Of a stretch of 14,857 bases of DNA, positions 1-7,410 are shown piece by piece. The stretch comes from Lysobacterales bacterium (GTDB lineage: Bacteria; Pseudomonadota; Gammaproteobacteria; Xanthomonadales; Xanthomonadaceae). Every line of letters begins with the position of its first letter. The stretch's first letter is position 1. Where the stretch lies: the NCBI GenBank assembly GCA_020442545.1, contig JAGRJX010000241.1, positions 1-14,857 of the forward strand, read 5' to 3'. The notes beneath the pieces were generated by a model that ran no database searches, was not told where the DNA came from, and was given only the letters and a program-made list of their open reading frames with translations. A program made the position numbers and the translations under genes.

Positions 1-399
1 CCGCCGCCGCCGGAGCCGCCGCCACAGCCGCCGGTCGTGTTCGACGAGCCGACTGAAATGGCCTACGAGGCGCCGCCGCCGGCCCCGCCGGCCCCGCCGG
101 CCCCGACCGTGGAGCAGTTCGGCCCCAGCGAGGATCAGAGCTACCGTCGGGCGCGTCCACCGCGCTACCCGCCGCAGTCGCGGCGCATGCGCGAGGAAGG
201 CACGGTGGTGCTGCGCGTCCTGGTGAGTGTCAGTGGGGATCCGCTTGATATTCAGGTCGAGACATCCAGTGGCCATCGTCGCCTGGACAAGGCCGCTCAG
301 GATGCGGTCAAGAAATGGAAGTTCAATCCGGGCCGGCGGAACGGCCAGCCCGTAGAGGGATGGGTGCTGGTGCCGATCAATTTCAGCCTCACCGGCTGA
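1..399 (+). CDS. tonB: TonB family protein, C-terminal part (left edge truncates the gene)
   Basis: TonB links the ExbB/ExbD proton-driven motor in the inner membrane to outer-membrane receptors for siderophores, vitamins or glycans. The frame is open from base 1, so the start and membrane anchor lie outside the window. An in-frame GTG at 37 is not a credible start because nothing after it could anchor the protein. What is visible is a proline-rich periplasm-spanning linker (PPPPEPPP, then PAPPAPPAP) followed by the TonB C-terminal domain. That domain has the family hallmarks YPxxxRR, EGTVVLRV, SSGHRxLDKAA, KKWKFNPG and GWVLVPINFSL. By eye about 60% of the last 84 residues match the next gene, and both share a MAYEA segment before the domain, so the two are tandem paralogues. 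The following gene starts 137 bp downstream on the same strand. The family call is secure; the partner receptor is unknown. Confidence 0.93.
   Translation, partial: PPPPEPPPQPPVVFDEPTEMAYEAPPPAPPAPPAPTVEQFGPSEDQSYRRARPPRYPPQSRRMREEGTVVLRVLVSVSGDPLDIQVETSSGHRRLDKAAQDAVKKWKFNPGRRNGQPVEGWVLVPINFSLTG
82..108 (+). repeat. Short 9-bp tandem repeat in the tonB linker
   Basis: The unit GCCCCGCCG occurs twice perfectly (82-90 and 91-99), followed by an imperfect third copy, GCCCCGACC (100-108). It encodes Pro-Ala-Pro steps of the rigid periplasmic linker. In-frame slippage here would change linker length by three residues without breaking the gene. This is an ordinary feature of TonB linkers. Confidence 0.7.
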
Positions 400-520
400 T
401 CAGCTGCTCGAACCGGCGAACAGGATCTTGGGATAGCGGTTTCAGACAAGCGGGGGCGTAAGGAACAAGAAAGGGAAGGGACGACATCGAAGCGACGGGC
501 AACCGGGCGGAAATCCAAGC

Positions 521-538
521 AGGAGGTAATGACGTCAT
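521..538 (+). promoter_or_regulatory. Shine-Dalgarno and palindromic start region of the second tonB
   Basis: A consensus AGGAGG lies at 521-526, 10 bases before the chosen ATG at 537. The ten bases 529-538 form a perfect palindrome, ATGACGTCAT, that contains two ATGs. The first, at 529, is only 2 bases from the Shine-Dalgarno and would read Met-Thr-Ser-stop, with its TGA overlapping the second ATG. The ATG at 537 opens the long TonB frame. No AT-rich Fur-like operator is visible between 400 and 536, and no convincing -35/-10 pair was found there. Confidence 0.55.
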
Positions 539-1199
539 GAACGCGGACCACCAGCTGCAGGCAACACGGCGACTGAACTGGGCACGTATCACCGGAATGG
601 GGTTTGCCGGTGCCTTTCACCTCGCGGCCTTCATGGTCGTCATGGCGCCATCGGCGCCGGTGGACGCACCACCTGCCAGGGATCGCACGTTCGTACTCGA
701 TGTGCAGGACGTCAAACCGAAGCCGAAGCCGCCGGTCATGGTGCCGATGCCGACTGCGCCCGTATTGTCGCAGCCGCAGGAGCCACGGCCCCAGCCGCCG
801 CAAGTGGAGCGCGAGGTGGTGGTTCAAGCGCCTCCGGTATTGACCGACAGCCCGTACGACATGGCCTACGAGGCCATCGAGACGGCGTCTTCTCCCGATC
901 CACTGGCCAGGGTTTCGGAAATCGGGCCGTCAGTCCAGCAAAGTTACGGTCACATCACGAACGTTGACTACCCGCGCAGGGCACGGGAAAAGCGGCTGGA
1001 AGGGGATGTGATGTTGCGGATCCTGGTCGATGTGACCGGTGACCCGCTGGAAGTACAAGTTGAATCGTCCAGCGGACATCGCGTGCTGGACGTGGCAGCC
1101 CTCAAGGCTGTCAGGAAGTGGAAGTTCAACCCGGGGCTCAGCAATGGCCAGCCGATCCAGGGCTGGGTACTGGTTCCGATCAATTTCAGTCTCAAATAG
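537..1199 (+). CDS. tonB: TonB energy-transduction protein, complete
   Basis: A full-length TonB of 220 residues. A short cytoplasmic head with basic residues (R11, R12, R17) precedes a single signal-anchor helix at about 18-38. His28 within this helix corresponds to the essential membrane histidine of TonB (His20 in E. coli); the serine usually four residues earlier is Ala24 here. A proline/lysine- and proline/glutamine-rich linker follows (about 59-103: KPKPKPP, RPQPPQ), then the C-terminal domain at about 144-220 (YPRRAREKRLEGDVMLRI, SSGHRVLD, RKWKFNPG, GWVLVPINF). It is a tandem paralogue of the truncated TonB upstream, with a different linker. ExbB starts 19 bp downstream, so co-transcription is likely. 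This complete copy next to exbB is probably the main TonB partner of the motor, which is an inference from position. Confidence 0.95.
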   Translation: MNADHQLQATRRLNWARITGMGFAGAFHLAAFMVVMAPSAPVDAPPARDRTFVLDVQDVKPKPKPPVMVPMPTAPVLSQPQEPRPQPPQVEREVVVQAPPVLTDSPYDMAYEAIETASSPDPLARVSEIGPSVQQSYGHITNVDYPRRAREKRLEGDVMLRILVDVTGDPLEVQVESSSGHRVLDVAALKAVRKWKFNPGLSNGQPIQGWVLVPINFSLK

Positions 1200-1218
1200 G
1201 TAACCAAAGGGTAGGCGT

Positions 1219-2052
1219 ATGCAACAGGATGCTGCTTCCAATCAGCCGGTCGATCAGGCCGCAACCGCTCCGGTCGAAGCGCCGGTGGATTCTGCGCCGA
1301 TGGCGGCCGATCCGGGCGTCGGTCCGGGTACGGGCGGCACCAATGACGCACAGGCACTGGAGGGGATGGGTTTCGACCACCTGATCCAGAACTTCGACGC
1401 GGTCGGCTGGATCGTGTTCATCATGCTGGTGGTGATGTCGATCGGCTCCTGGTACTACATCATCGTCAACCTGCTGAAGAACATGGTCATTCGTTCGCGA
1501 GCCGACCGGGTGATGAGCACCTTCTGGGAAACCCAGAACGCGCAGGAATCGATCCGCTTCATGGAAGACCAGCCCAAGGGCGAACCGTTCTCCAAGATCG
1601 CGCTGGACTGCGCCGTCGCTGCGGCCCACCACCAGCGTCACGAAGGCAGCCGTCTGGTCGAGGCCCTGAACCGCTCCGAGTTCATCGACCGCGCCCTGCG
1701 TCAGGCTGTCGCCCGCGAAAGCTCGCGCCTTGAAAACGGCCTGACCCTGCTGGCGACGGTCGGTTCCACTGCACCCTTCGTCGGTCTGCTCGGTACCGTC
1801 TGGGGCATCTACCACGCCCTGATCCGCATCGGTGCAACCGGCCAGGCGTCGATTGACGTGGTTGCCGGCCCGGTCGGTGAGGCGCTGATCATGACGGCCA
1901 TCGGGCTTGCAGTCGCCATCCCGGCGGTGCTGGCGTACAACTTCTTCGTGCGCATGAACCGGGTGACCAACGCCAAGTTCGACACCTTCGCTCACGACCT
2001 GCATGACTTCTTTGCGACCGGCTCCCGTGTCGGTGACGTCAAGAGCAAGTAA
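1219..2052 (+). CDS. exbB: ExbB, TonB-system motor protein (MotA/TolQ/ExbB family)
   Basis: ExbB forms the pentameric inner-membrane scaffold of the proton-driven motor that energises TonB. The protein has 277 residues, with an Ala/Pro/Gln-rich N-terminal extension of about 50 residues before the first helix (about 62-84). A cytoplasmic loop follows, then helix 2 (about 175-198, core STAPFVGLLGTVWGI) and helix 3 (about 219-241, core EALIMTAIGLAVAIPAVLAYN). Glu221 matches the conserved helix-3 glutamate (Glu176 in E. coli), and the Ser/Thr residues expected to line the pore are present. The ATG is preceded by AAAGGG at 1206-1211 with good spacing. The gene lies between tonB and exbD with gaps of 19 and 22 bp. 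TolQ and MotA are related, but the neighbours and the GTVWGI/AIPAVLAYN motifs point to ExbB. Confidence 0.97.
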   Translation: MQQDAASNQPVDQAATAPVEAPVDSAPMAADPGVGPGTGGTNDAQALEGMGFDHLIQNFDAVGWIVFIMLVVMSIGSWYYIIVNLLKNMVIRSRADRVMSTFWETQNAQESIRFMEDQPKGEPFSKIALDCAVAAAHHQRHEGSRLVEALNRSEFIDRALRQAVARESSRLENGLTLLATVGSTAPFVGLLGTVWGIYHALIRIGATGQASIDVVAGPVGEALIMTAIGLAVAIPAVLAYNFFVRMNRVTNAKFDTFAHDLHDFFATGSRVGDVKSK

Positions 2053-2074
2053 TCCGTCTGACGGGAGTTAAGCG

Positions 2075-2488
2075 ATGGCATTCAGTGCAGGAGGAGACAG
2101 CGGCGGGCCGATGGCGGAAATCAACGTCACGCCGCTGGTCGACGTCATGCTGGTGTTGCTGATCATTTTCATGATCACCGCCCCGCTGATGGCGCACAAG
2201 GTGAAGGTGGTGCTGCCGGAAGCCATGCTTGCGGACAATCCGGACAAGGAAGACCGGCCGGTTACCGTGGCAATCAAGGAAAACGGCGACATCTATCTCA
2301 ACGACGAACAGGTGGACATGGATTCGCTTCGCTCCAAGCTCGCCGTCGAGGCCCAGAAGAAGCCGCAGCCACAGGTGGATGTTCGCGCTGACGCCACGAC
2401 CCGCTATCGAATCGTGCAGTCGGCGGTGAAGACGGCCAAGGAAGTCGGCATCCGGCGCGTCGGTTTCGTTGCATCGCCGCAGCACTGA
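2075..2488 (+). CDS. exbD: ExbD, first copy
   Basis: ExbD is the single-helix partner inside the ExbB pore. Its membrane aspartate carries the proton step, and its periplasmic domain contacts TonB. The protein has 137 residues: a short cytoplasmic tail, then a helix at about 16-38 with the hallmark NVTPLVDVMLVLLIIF; Asp23 is the proton-carrying residue. The periplasmic domain (about 43-137) contains VTVAIKENGDIYLN, the usual ExbD strand pattern, and ends with RRVGFVASPQH. A GGGAG at 2063-2067 serves as ribosome site. The stop is 15 bp before the next exbD. It differs from the other two copies in its periplasmic domain: they share a [LF]xWND[MR]P[ML]P segment, while this one has IYLNDEQV. It is therefore the divergent, ExbD1-like member of the set. 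Confidence 0.96.
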   Translation: MAFSAGGDSGGPMAEINVTPLVDVMLVLLIIFMITAPLMAHKVKVVLPEAMLADNPDKEDRPVTVAIKENGDIYLNDEQVDMDSLRSKLAVEAQKKPQPQVDVRADATTRYRIVQSAVKTAKEVGIRRVGFVASPQH

Positions 2489-2503
2489 GCCAAGGAGAAA
2501 GAC

Positions 2504-2925
<422 letters not shown>

Positions 2926-2929
<4 letters not shown>

Positions 2930-2956
2930 TGGCAGCCGCCATTCTGTGCCTATACT
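2926..2956 (+). promoter_or_regulatory. Possible promoter overlapping the exbD stop and terminator
   Basis: TTGATG (2926-2931) and TATACT (2951-2956) resemble -35 and -10 elements, with a long 19-bp spacer. A start about 7 bases after the -10 would fall inside the left arm of the following terminator, so a transcript from here would lack an intact hairpin and could read on into the third exbD. The match is only fair and may be chance in this GC-rich setting. Confidence 0.25.
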
Positions 2957-2957
2957 G

Positions 2958-2991
2958 GGCCCGCAGGTGGAAACCTGCGGGCCTTTTGTTT
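2958..2991 (+). terminator. Rho-independent terminator after the second exbD
   Basis: An 11-bp perfect stem (GGCCCGCAGGT at 2958-2968 with ACCTGCGGGCC at 2973-2983) closed by a GGAA tetraloop and followed by TTTTGTTT (2984-2991). This is a textbook intrinsic terminator. It separates tonB-exbB-exbD-exbD from the third exbD, so the third copy needs read-through or its own promoter. Confidence 0.93.
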
Positions 2992-3039
2992 CCGGCCCGG
3001 CTGCATCCGTCCGTGGATGGGTCAGGGAAGACCGGATGA

Positions 3040-3109
3040 CGCGAGCGACCCTGCTCGCGCCGATCCAGCGCGGGCGGCATCCCCGGCACGCACGATATGG
3101 CGTCGTGCG
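3040..3109 (+). other. Hairpins in the leader of the third exbD
   Basis: The segment between the terminator and the third exbD contains two perfect 7-bp hairpins: CGCGAGC/GCTCGCG (3040-3046 with 3053-3059, loop 6) and CGCACGA/TCGTGCG (3089-3095 with 3103-3109, loop 7). The second ends 4 bases before the ACAGGAG ribosome site at 3114-3120. They may shape a leader RNA. In DNA of this GC content short hairpins are frequent, so function is unproven. Confidence 0.4.
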
Positions 3110-3127
3110 CTGAACAGGAGACCGGCC

Positions 3128-3547
<420 letters not shown>

Positions 3548-3558
3548 TGGTCATCGCA

Positions 3559-3594
3559 ACCGACCGGCGCGCGCGACGAATCAGCTCGGTCGGT
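3559..3594. other. Inverted repeat between convergent exbD and pdxJ
   Basis: ACCGACCG (3559-3566) can pair with CGGTCGGT (3587-3594) across a 20-base loop, covering the 33-bp convergent gap and the last codons of pdxJ. Its position suits a bidirectional stop signal, but there is no T-run on either strand, so it is only a weak terminator candidate. Confidence 0.25.
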
Positions 3595-4348
3595 CACCGT
3601 TGATGATGGCGAGGTATTGCGCCACGGTGGTGGACAGTCCGCCATACAGGGCTTCGGCAAAAACGGCATGGCCGATCGACACCTCGTTCACGCCGGGGAC
3701 GTGGGCCAGAAAATCCGCGAGATTGCGCTGGTCGAGATCGTGGCCGGCGTTGACGCCGAGTCCGGCCGAGCGCGCCAGCGCGGCGCTGCGAGCGCAGGCA
3801 TCCAGTGCAGCGCGCGCGTCTCCCGTTGCATGCGCCGCGGCGTAGGGACCGGTATAGAGCTCAATGCGATCTGCTCCCAGCTCCGCAACCCGCTCGATGT
3901 CGGCACTGCCGGCGTCCATGAACAGACTGACCCGGATGCCGGCTTCCTTCAGCTGGCGAATGCGCATCCGCAGCCCGTCGGGTTCCGGCGACAGGCGCCA
4001 GCCATGATCCGAGGTGATCTGCCCGTCGCCGTCCGGCACCAGCGTCGCCTGCTGCGGCCGGGTCTCCAGCAGCAGCGGAATCAGACCCGGATAGTCGCCG
4101 CGCGGTCCGGGAACCGGATTGCCTTCGATGTTGAACTCCGGTTCGCCCCCGCGTTCGGCCAACAGCCGCGACAGCGCACGGACATCATCCGGGCGGATAT
4201 GCCGCTGGTCGGGACGCGGATGTACCGTGATGCCGCCGCAGCCGGCGTCGAGCGCCACGCGAGCTGCCTCCAGCACGTCGGGCAGCCGACCGCCGCGCGA
4301 ATTGCGCAGCACGGCCACCTTGTTGACGTTGATGCTGAGACGGGTCAT
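3581..4348 (-). CDS. pdxJ: Pyridoxine 5'-phosphate synthase PdxJ
   Basis: PdxJ condenses 1-deoxy-D-xylulose 5-phosphate with 3-amino-2-oxopropyl phosphate (from PdxA) to make pyridoxine 5'-phosphate, the last ring-forming step of DXP-dependent vitamin B6 synthesis in the cytoplasm. The 255-residue protein has a TIM-barrel pattern. It starts with LSINVNKVAVLRNSRGG and carries GITVHPRPDQRHI with His43, FNIEGNP with Glu75, and VNAGHDL with His203. These match the catalytic His45, Glu72 and His193 of the E. coli enzyme. The long QATLVPDGDGQITSDHGW loop is typical of the family. No strong Shine-Dalgarno precedes the ATG. The gene is convergent with the third exbD and divergent from the diguanylate cyclase. 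pdxJ beside a tonB/exbBD cluster is a gene neighbourhood I associate with xanthomonads. Confidence 0.97.
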   Translation of the reverse strand: MTRLSINVNKVAVLRNSRGGRLPDVLEAARVALDAGCGGITVHPRPDQRHIRPDDVRALSRLLAERGGEPEFNIEGNPVPGPRGDYPGLIPLLLETRPQQATLVPDGDGQITSDHGWRLSPEPDGLRMRIRQLKEAGIRVSLFMDAGSADIERVAELGADRIELYTGPYAAAHATGDARAALDACARSAALARSAGLGVNAGHDLDQRNLADFLAHVPGVNEVSIGHAVFAEALYGGLSTTVAQYLAIINGDRPS

Positions 4349-4530
4349 GCGCGCAGATTAGCATCCAGCGGTGGGCCATGATCGGCGTGCCGCTGTTCAA
4401 CAAGACCCGTTCAAGGACAGCCGCGTGCCTGTCCCGGGGCCGCATTTTCCCGACAAGCCGCTGCAACGCTACCGCCCAAACCGTGATCCGTGCGAAACAA
4501 TCGGCCTCGCAGATATTGCAAACTCGTAGA
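4349..4530. other. Divergent intergenic region, pdxJ / diguanylate cyclase
   Basis: These 182 bp must hold the promoters of both flanking genes. On the minus strand a TGCTAAT-like -10 lies at about 4358-4365, only 10-17 bases from the pdxJ start, so its mRNA could be nearly leaderless. On the plus strand TAGAAT (4527-4532) overlaps the cyclase ATG and cannot serve that start. No clear -35 elements were found. The cyclase frame stays open through here, but the translation looks non-coding (Arg/Cys/Ser-rich, no domain). Confidence 0.35.
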
Positions 4531-7410
4531 ATGAGGGGGCATGCGCGAACACGATTCGGCCGATGGCTGGCTTGCTGTCTTCTGGTCAGCCTGTTGCCCA
4601 CTGCCGCTGCCGCCGCCGTCATTGCCGGCATGCCCTTGCAGGAGCGATTTGGTCCGGAGGACTACGCCGCGGCACCCGTGCATCTGGCAGTCCTTGCCGG
4701 TAACGACGGCAGCATGTTTGTCGGCAACGCGGAAGGTGTCCTTCGCTATGACGGCTCTGCATGGACGCGGATCGAACTCCCGGGCAACAGCGTCGCGCGG
4801 GCCTTGGCGATGGGTGCCGATGGTCGCATCTACGTGGGAAGCTACGACCGGTTCGGCTATCTGGAGCTGCACCCGGACGGCGAGTACGCGTTCCGCGACC
4901 TGCGAACGCGCTTCGGCCTGGAAGGCGAGGATCGACATGTCGGCAACGTCTGGACCGTTGTTGCTACCCGCAATGCCGTGTATTTCCAGACTGACCGCAA
5001 GTTGTATCGCCTCGGGATGGACGACAGCACCCGGAGCTGGCCGCTGCCGGCCAGTTTGAGGGGCTTCTTCGGCGTCGGCAATGCCCTCTACGGTCGTGTC
5101 GATGGACGCGGCCTGGCGCGCTTTGATGACGGTCGCCTGCTGCCGCTGACCGGGGGCGAAGTCTTCTCTGAGCAGCCGCTCAACGCGGTTCTGACCCAGA
5201 ACGATGATTTGTTGCTGGTGGGTGGTGACGGCTTTTACCGCTACCGCGGCGGCGCTGTTGAGCGCATGGCGGGCGACGCAGACAAGCTGTTCAACGAGGC
5301 TGCGCCCTATCTCGCCATAACCCTCTCGGACGGTACGGTGGTGGTCGGTACCCTCCGCGGAGAATTGCTGCGCTTTGATGCCGATCTGAGATTCCTCTCG
5401 CGCGTACCCCTTGGGCCATACTCGATCCTCGCCATGGCCACCGATGCCGAAGGCGGCCTGTGGGTGGCCACCGAAGGTGACCTGCTTCGGCTGCGCATGC
5501 CATCGCCCTGGACGGCATACAGCGCTGCGGACGGCATTCCCGGATCGATTGTCGACAGCGCCTGGTGCGGTGGTTCGCTCTGGGTGGCCAATTCGCGTGG
5601 CGTGGCGGTGGCAGAGCGCGGTGACAGCGGTCGCGTCCGGTTCCGCCAGGTCGTCCGGACGGAGCTGGAAACCCACGATCTTCTGTCGACCGAGGACGGC
5701 TTGCTGATCGGTGAGCGATTCGGTCTGCTGTGGCTACCGAACGGCAGCCAGCAGGCGCAGCGCATCTGGCACGGCAACGGCGTTTACTACCTGCTGCGTT
5801 CCCGACATGATCCCGGGGTTATCTACGCTGCAGAGCAGAGCCGGTTTTTGAAGCTGGCCCAGAACGATGGCGGCTGGACAGTCAGCAAGGAGTGGCCGCT
5901 TGGCGACGTCCGCCTGAGCGCGCTCCTCGAGACCGCGGAAGACACACTCTGGATTGGCGACATCCGTGGCGGCGCCGAACGCCTGACGCTGTCGCCCGAC
6001 CGTTCCCAGATCGCGCGGAGCGAACGTTTTGGTCCGGCGCAGGGCCTGGACTTCGACCCCGACTACGGAACCGGTCTGGTTGCGCTGGATGGCGCGCTTT
6101 ACGCCACGTCCGGCAGCCGCAGCTACCGTTTCGACGGACAACGATTCCACGCAGCATCGCAGGCCCCGTTCAATCTGGTGCAGCGCCCGATGGAGCTGGA
6201 CGTTGCAAGCACGCCGTTCGGCGACTACGCGTACACCCAGCGCGAGCTTTTTCGCCGCGCTCCCGGCGAGACGGAATGGCACCCGGTCCACCTGGGGTCG
6301 CAGCTGGCGCGAGGCTTTTCCGATGTCCACGTCGATGCCGATGGCAGCCTGCGGCTGGTCACCTGGAACAGCCTGCTGCAATACGATCCCGTCGAAACCG
6401 AACGCCCCGGCCGACCGCTGTCGGTCAGCCTGAGCCGGATCGAGTATCGACCTGGCGGGGGCGATCTGCAGCTGCTGCCACTGACGACCGACCCCGACAT
6501 TCTTTTTCATGCCGGTGATGGTCTGCGGCTGAAGTTCGCCCTGATCTCGATGGAGCCGGGTGCAGAGATACGCTGGCGCTTGCCAGGGCGCGTGGACTCC
6601 TGGAGTGACTGGTCCAGCGTTGGTGATTCCACCGTCAATTTCGGACATCTTGACGCGAGCGACTATCGCCTGCAGATCGAAGGCAGGGTTTCCGACGGTC
6701 GCAAGGTGCAATCATTGGAGTACCACTTCCGCGTCGAAACGAACTGGTATAGGAGCTCCTGGGCCATGGCCCTGTGGCTGTTGTTGGCGTTGGCACTGAT
6801 TGCGACCATTGCGCATCTGGTGTCGCGATTGCGCTATCGCAATTTCATCACCATCAACCGGCGGCTTGAAGAAAGGATTGCCGAGCGGACGCGCGAGCTG
6901 GAGGATGCCAACGAACGGCTCGGCGAATTGGCCACTGAAGACAGTCTGACCGGCGTCGCCAACCGTCGGGCGATGGAGCAGGCACTCACCCGCGAATGGC
7001 AGCGCTGTGCGGAAACCGGTGTCCCGCTCAGCGTGATCATGGTGGACGTCGATTACTTCAAGCGTTACAACGACGAGCACGGCCATCTGGCGGGCGACCG
7101 GCAGTTGCGCTGGGTCGCCGCAGAATTGTCGCGCAAGACCCAGCCAGTGCGCGAACTGGTGGCGCGATTTGGCGGTGAGGAGTTCGTGCTGATCCTGCCC
7201 GGCTTCAACGCCGACCGTGGCGTGCAGCGAGCCGAGGAGCTGCGCCGTCGCTTCACCCAGGCCGACAGCGCCGTCACCATCAGTCTTGGCGTCGCCACTC
7301 AGGTGCCGCGCCTCGACGACGATCCCGCACAGCTGCTGCAGCGTGCCGATACGGCGCTGTACTGCGCCAAGCGACGCGGCCGCAATCGCGTCGAACTGGC
7401 CGAGGACTAG
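4531..7410 (+). CDS. Transmembrane diguanylate cyclase with periplasmic two-component-propeller sensor
   Basis: The protein (959 residues) makes the second messenger c-di-GMP from two GTP in response to a periplasmic signal. In order it has a signal peptide (about 1-29); a long beta-propeller region (about 35-630) with repeated Reg_prop-like phrases such as DGRIYVGS, GLWVATEGDLLRL and DTLWIGDIRGG; a Y_Y_Y-like beta domain (about 635-736); one membrane helix (about 744-766); and a charged coiled coil (about 773-802). The GGDEF domain (803-958) contains DSLTGVANRR, metal-binding Asp839 in VDVDYFK, and GGEEF at 881-885. The inhibitory I-site RxxD, expected five residues before GGEEF, reads PVRE, so canonical product inhibition is probably absent. 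ATG 4531 was chosen because it directly precedes the signal peptide, although it lacks a good ribosome site. An ATG at 4378 would bury that peptide. The ligand is unknown. Confidence 0.92.
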   Translation: MRGHARTRFGRWLACCLLVSLLPTAAAAAVIAGMPLQERFGPEDYAAAPVHLAVLAGNDGSMFVGNAEGVLRYDGSAWTRIELPGNSVARALAMGADGRIYVGSYDRFGYLELHPDGEYAFRDLRTRFGLEGEDRHVGNVWTVVATRNAVYFQTDRKLYRLGMDDSTRSWPLPASLRGFFGVGNALYGRVDGRGLARFDDGRLLPLTGGEVFSEQPLNAVLTQNDDLLLVGGDGFYRYRGGAVERMAGDADKLFNEAAPYLAITLSDGTVVVGTLRGELLRFDADLRFLSRVPLGPYSILAMATDAEGGLWVATEGDLLRLRMPSPWTAYSAADGIPGSIVDSAWCGGSLWVANSRGVAVAERGDSGRVRFRQVVRTELETHDLLSTEDGLLIGERFGLLWLPNGSQQAQRIWHGNGVYYLLRSRHDPGVIYAAEQSRFLKLAQNDGGWTVSKEWPLGDVRLSALLETAEDTLWIGDIRGGAERLTLSPDRSQIARSERFGPAQGLDFDPDYGTGLVALDGALYATSGSRSYRFDGQRFHAASQAPFNLVQRPMELDVASTPFGDYAYTQRELFRRAPGETEWHPVHLGSQLARGFSDVHVDADGSLRLVTWNSLLQYDPVETERPGRPLSVSLSRIEYRPGGGDLQLLPLTTDPDILFHAGDGLRLKFALISMEPGAEIRWRLPGRVDSWSDWSSVGDSTVNFGHLDASDYRLQIEGRVSDGRKVQSLEYHFRVETNWYRSSWAMALWLLLALALIATIAHLVSRLRYRNFITINRRLEERIAERTRELEDANERLGELATEDSLTGVANRRAMEQALTREWQRCAETGVPLSVIMVDVDYFKRYNDEHGHLAGDRQLRWVAAELSRKTQPVRELVARFGGEEFVLILPGFNADRGVQRAEELRRRFTQADSAVTISLGVATQVPRLDDDPAQLLQRADTALYCAKRRGRNRVELAED

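Noticed and set aside
400..536. Fur box upstream of the second tonB
   Set aside because: No AT-rich GATAATGATAATC-like sequence is present; iron control, if any, must act elsewhere.
3017..3127. N-terminal extension of the third ExbD to an ATG at 3017
   Set aside because: ATG 3128 has a proper ribosome site and the shared MAF start; the extension looks like leader sequence.
4378..4530. 51-residue N-terminal extension of the cyclase
   Set aside because: It would place a non-homologous stretch ahead of a clean signal peptide that begins at ATG 4531.
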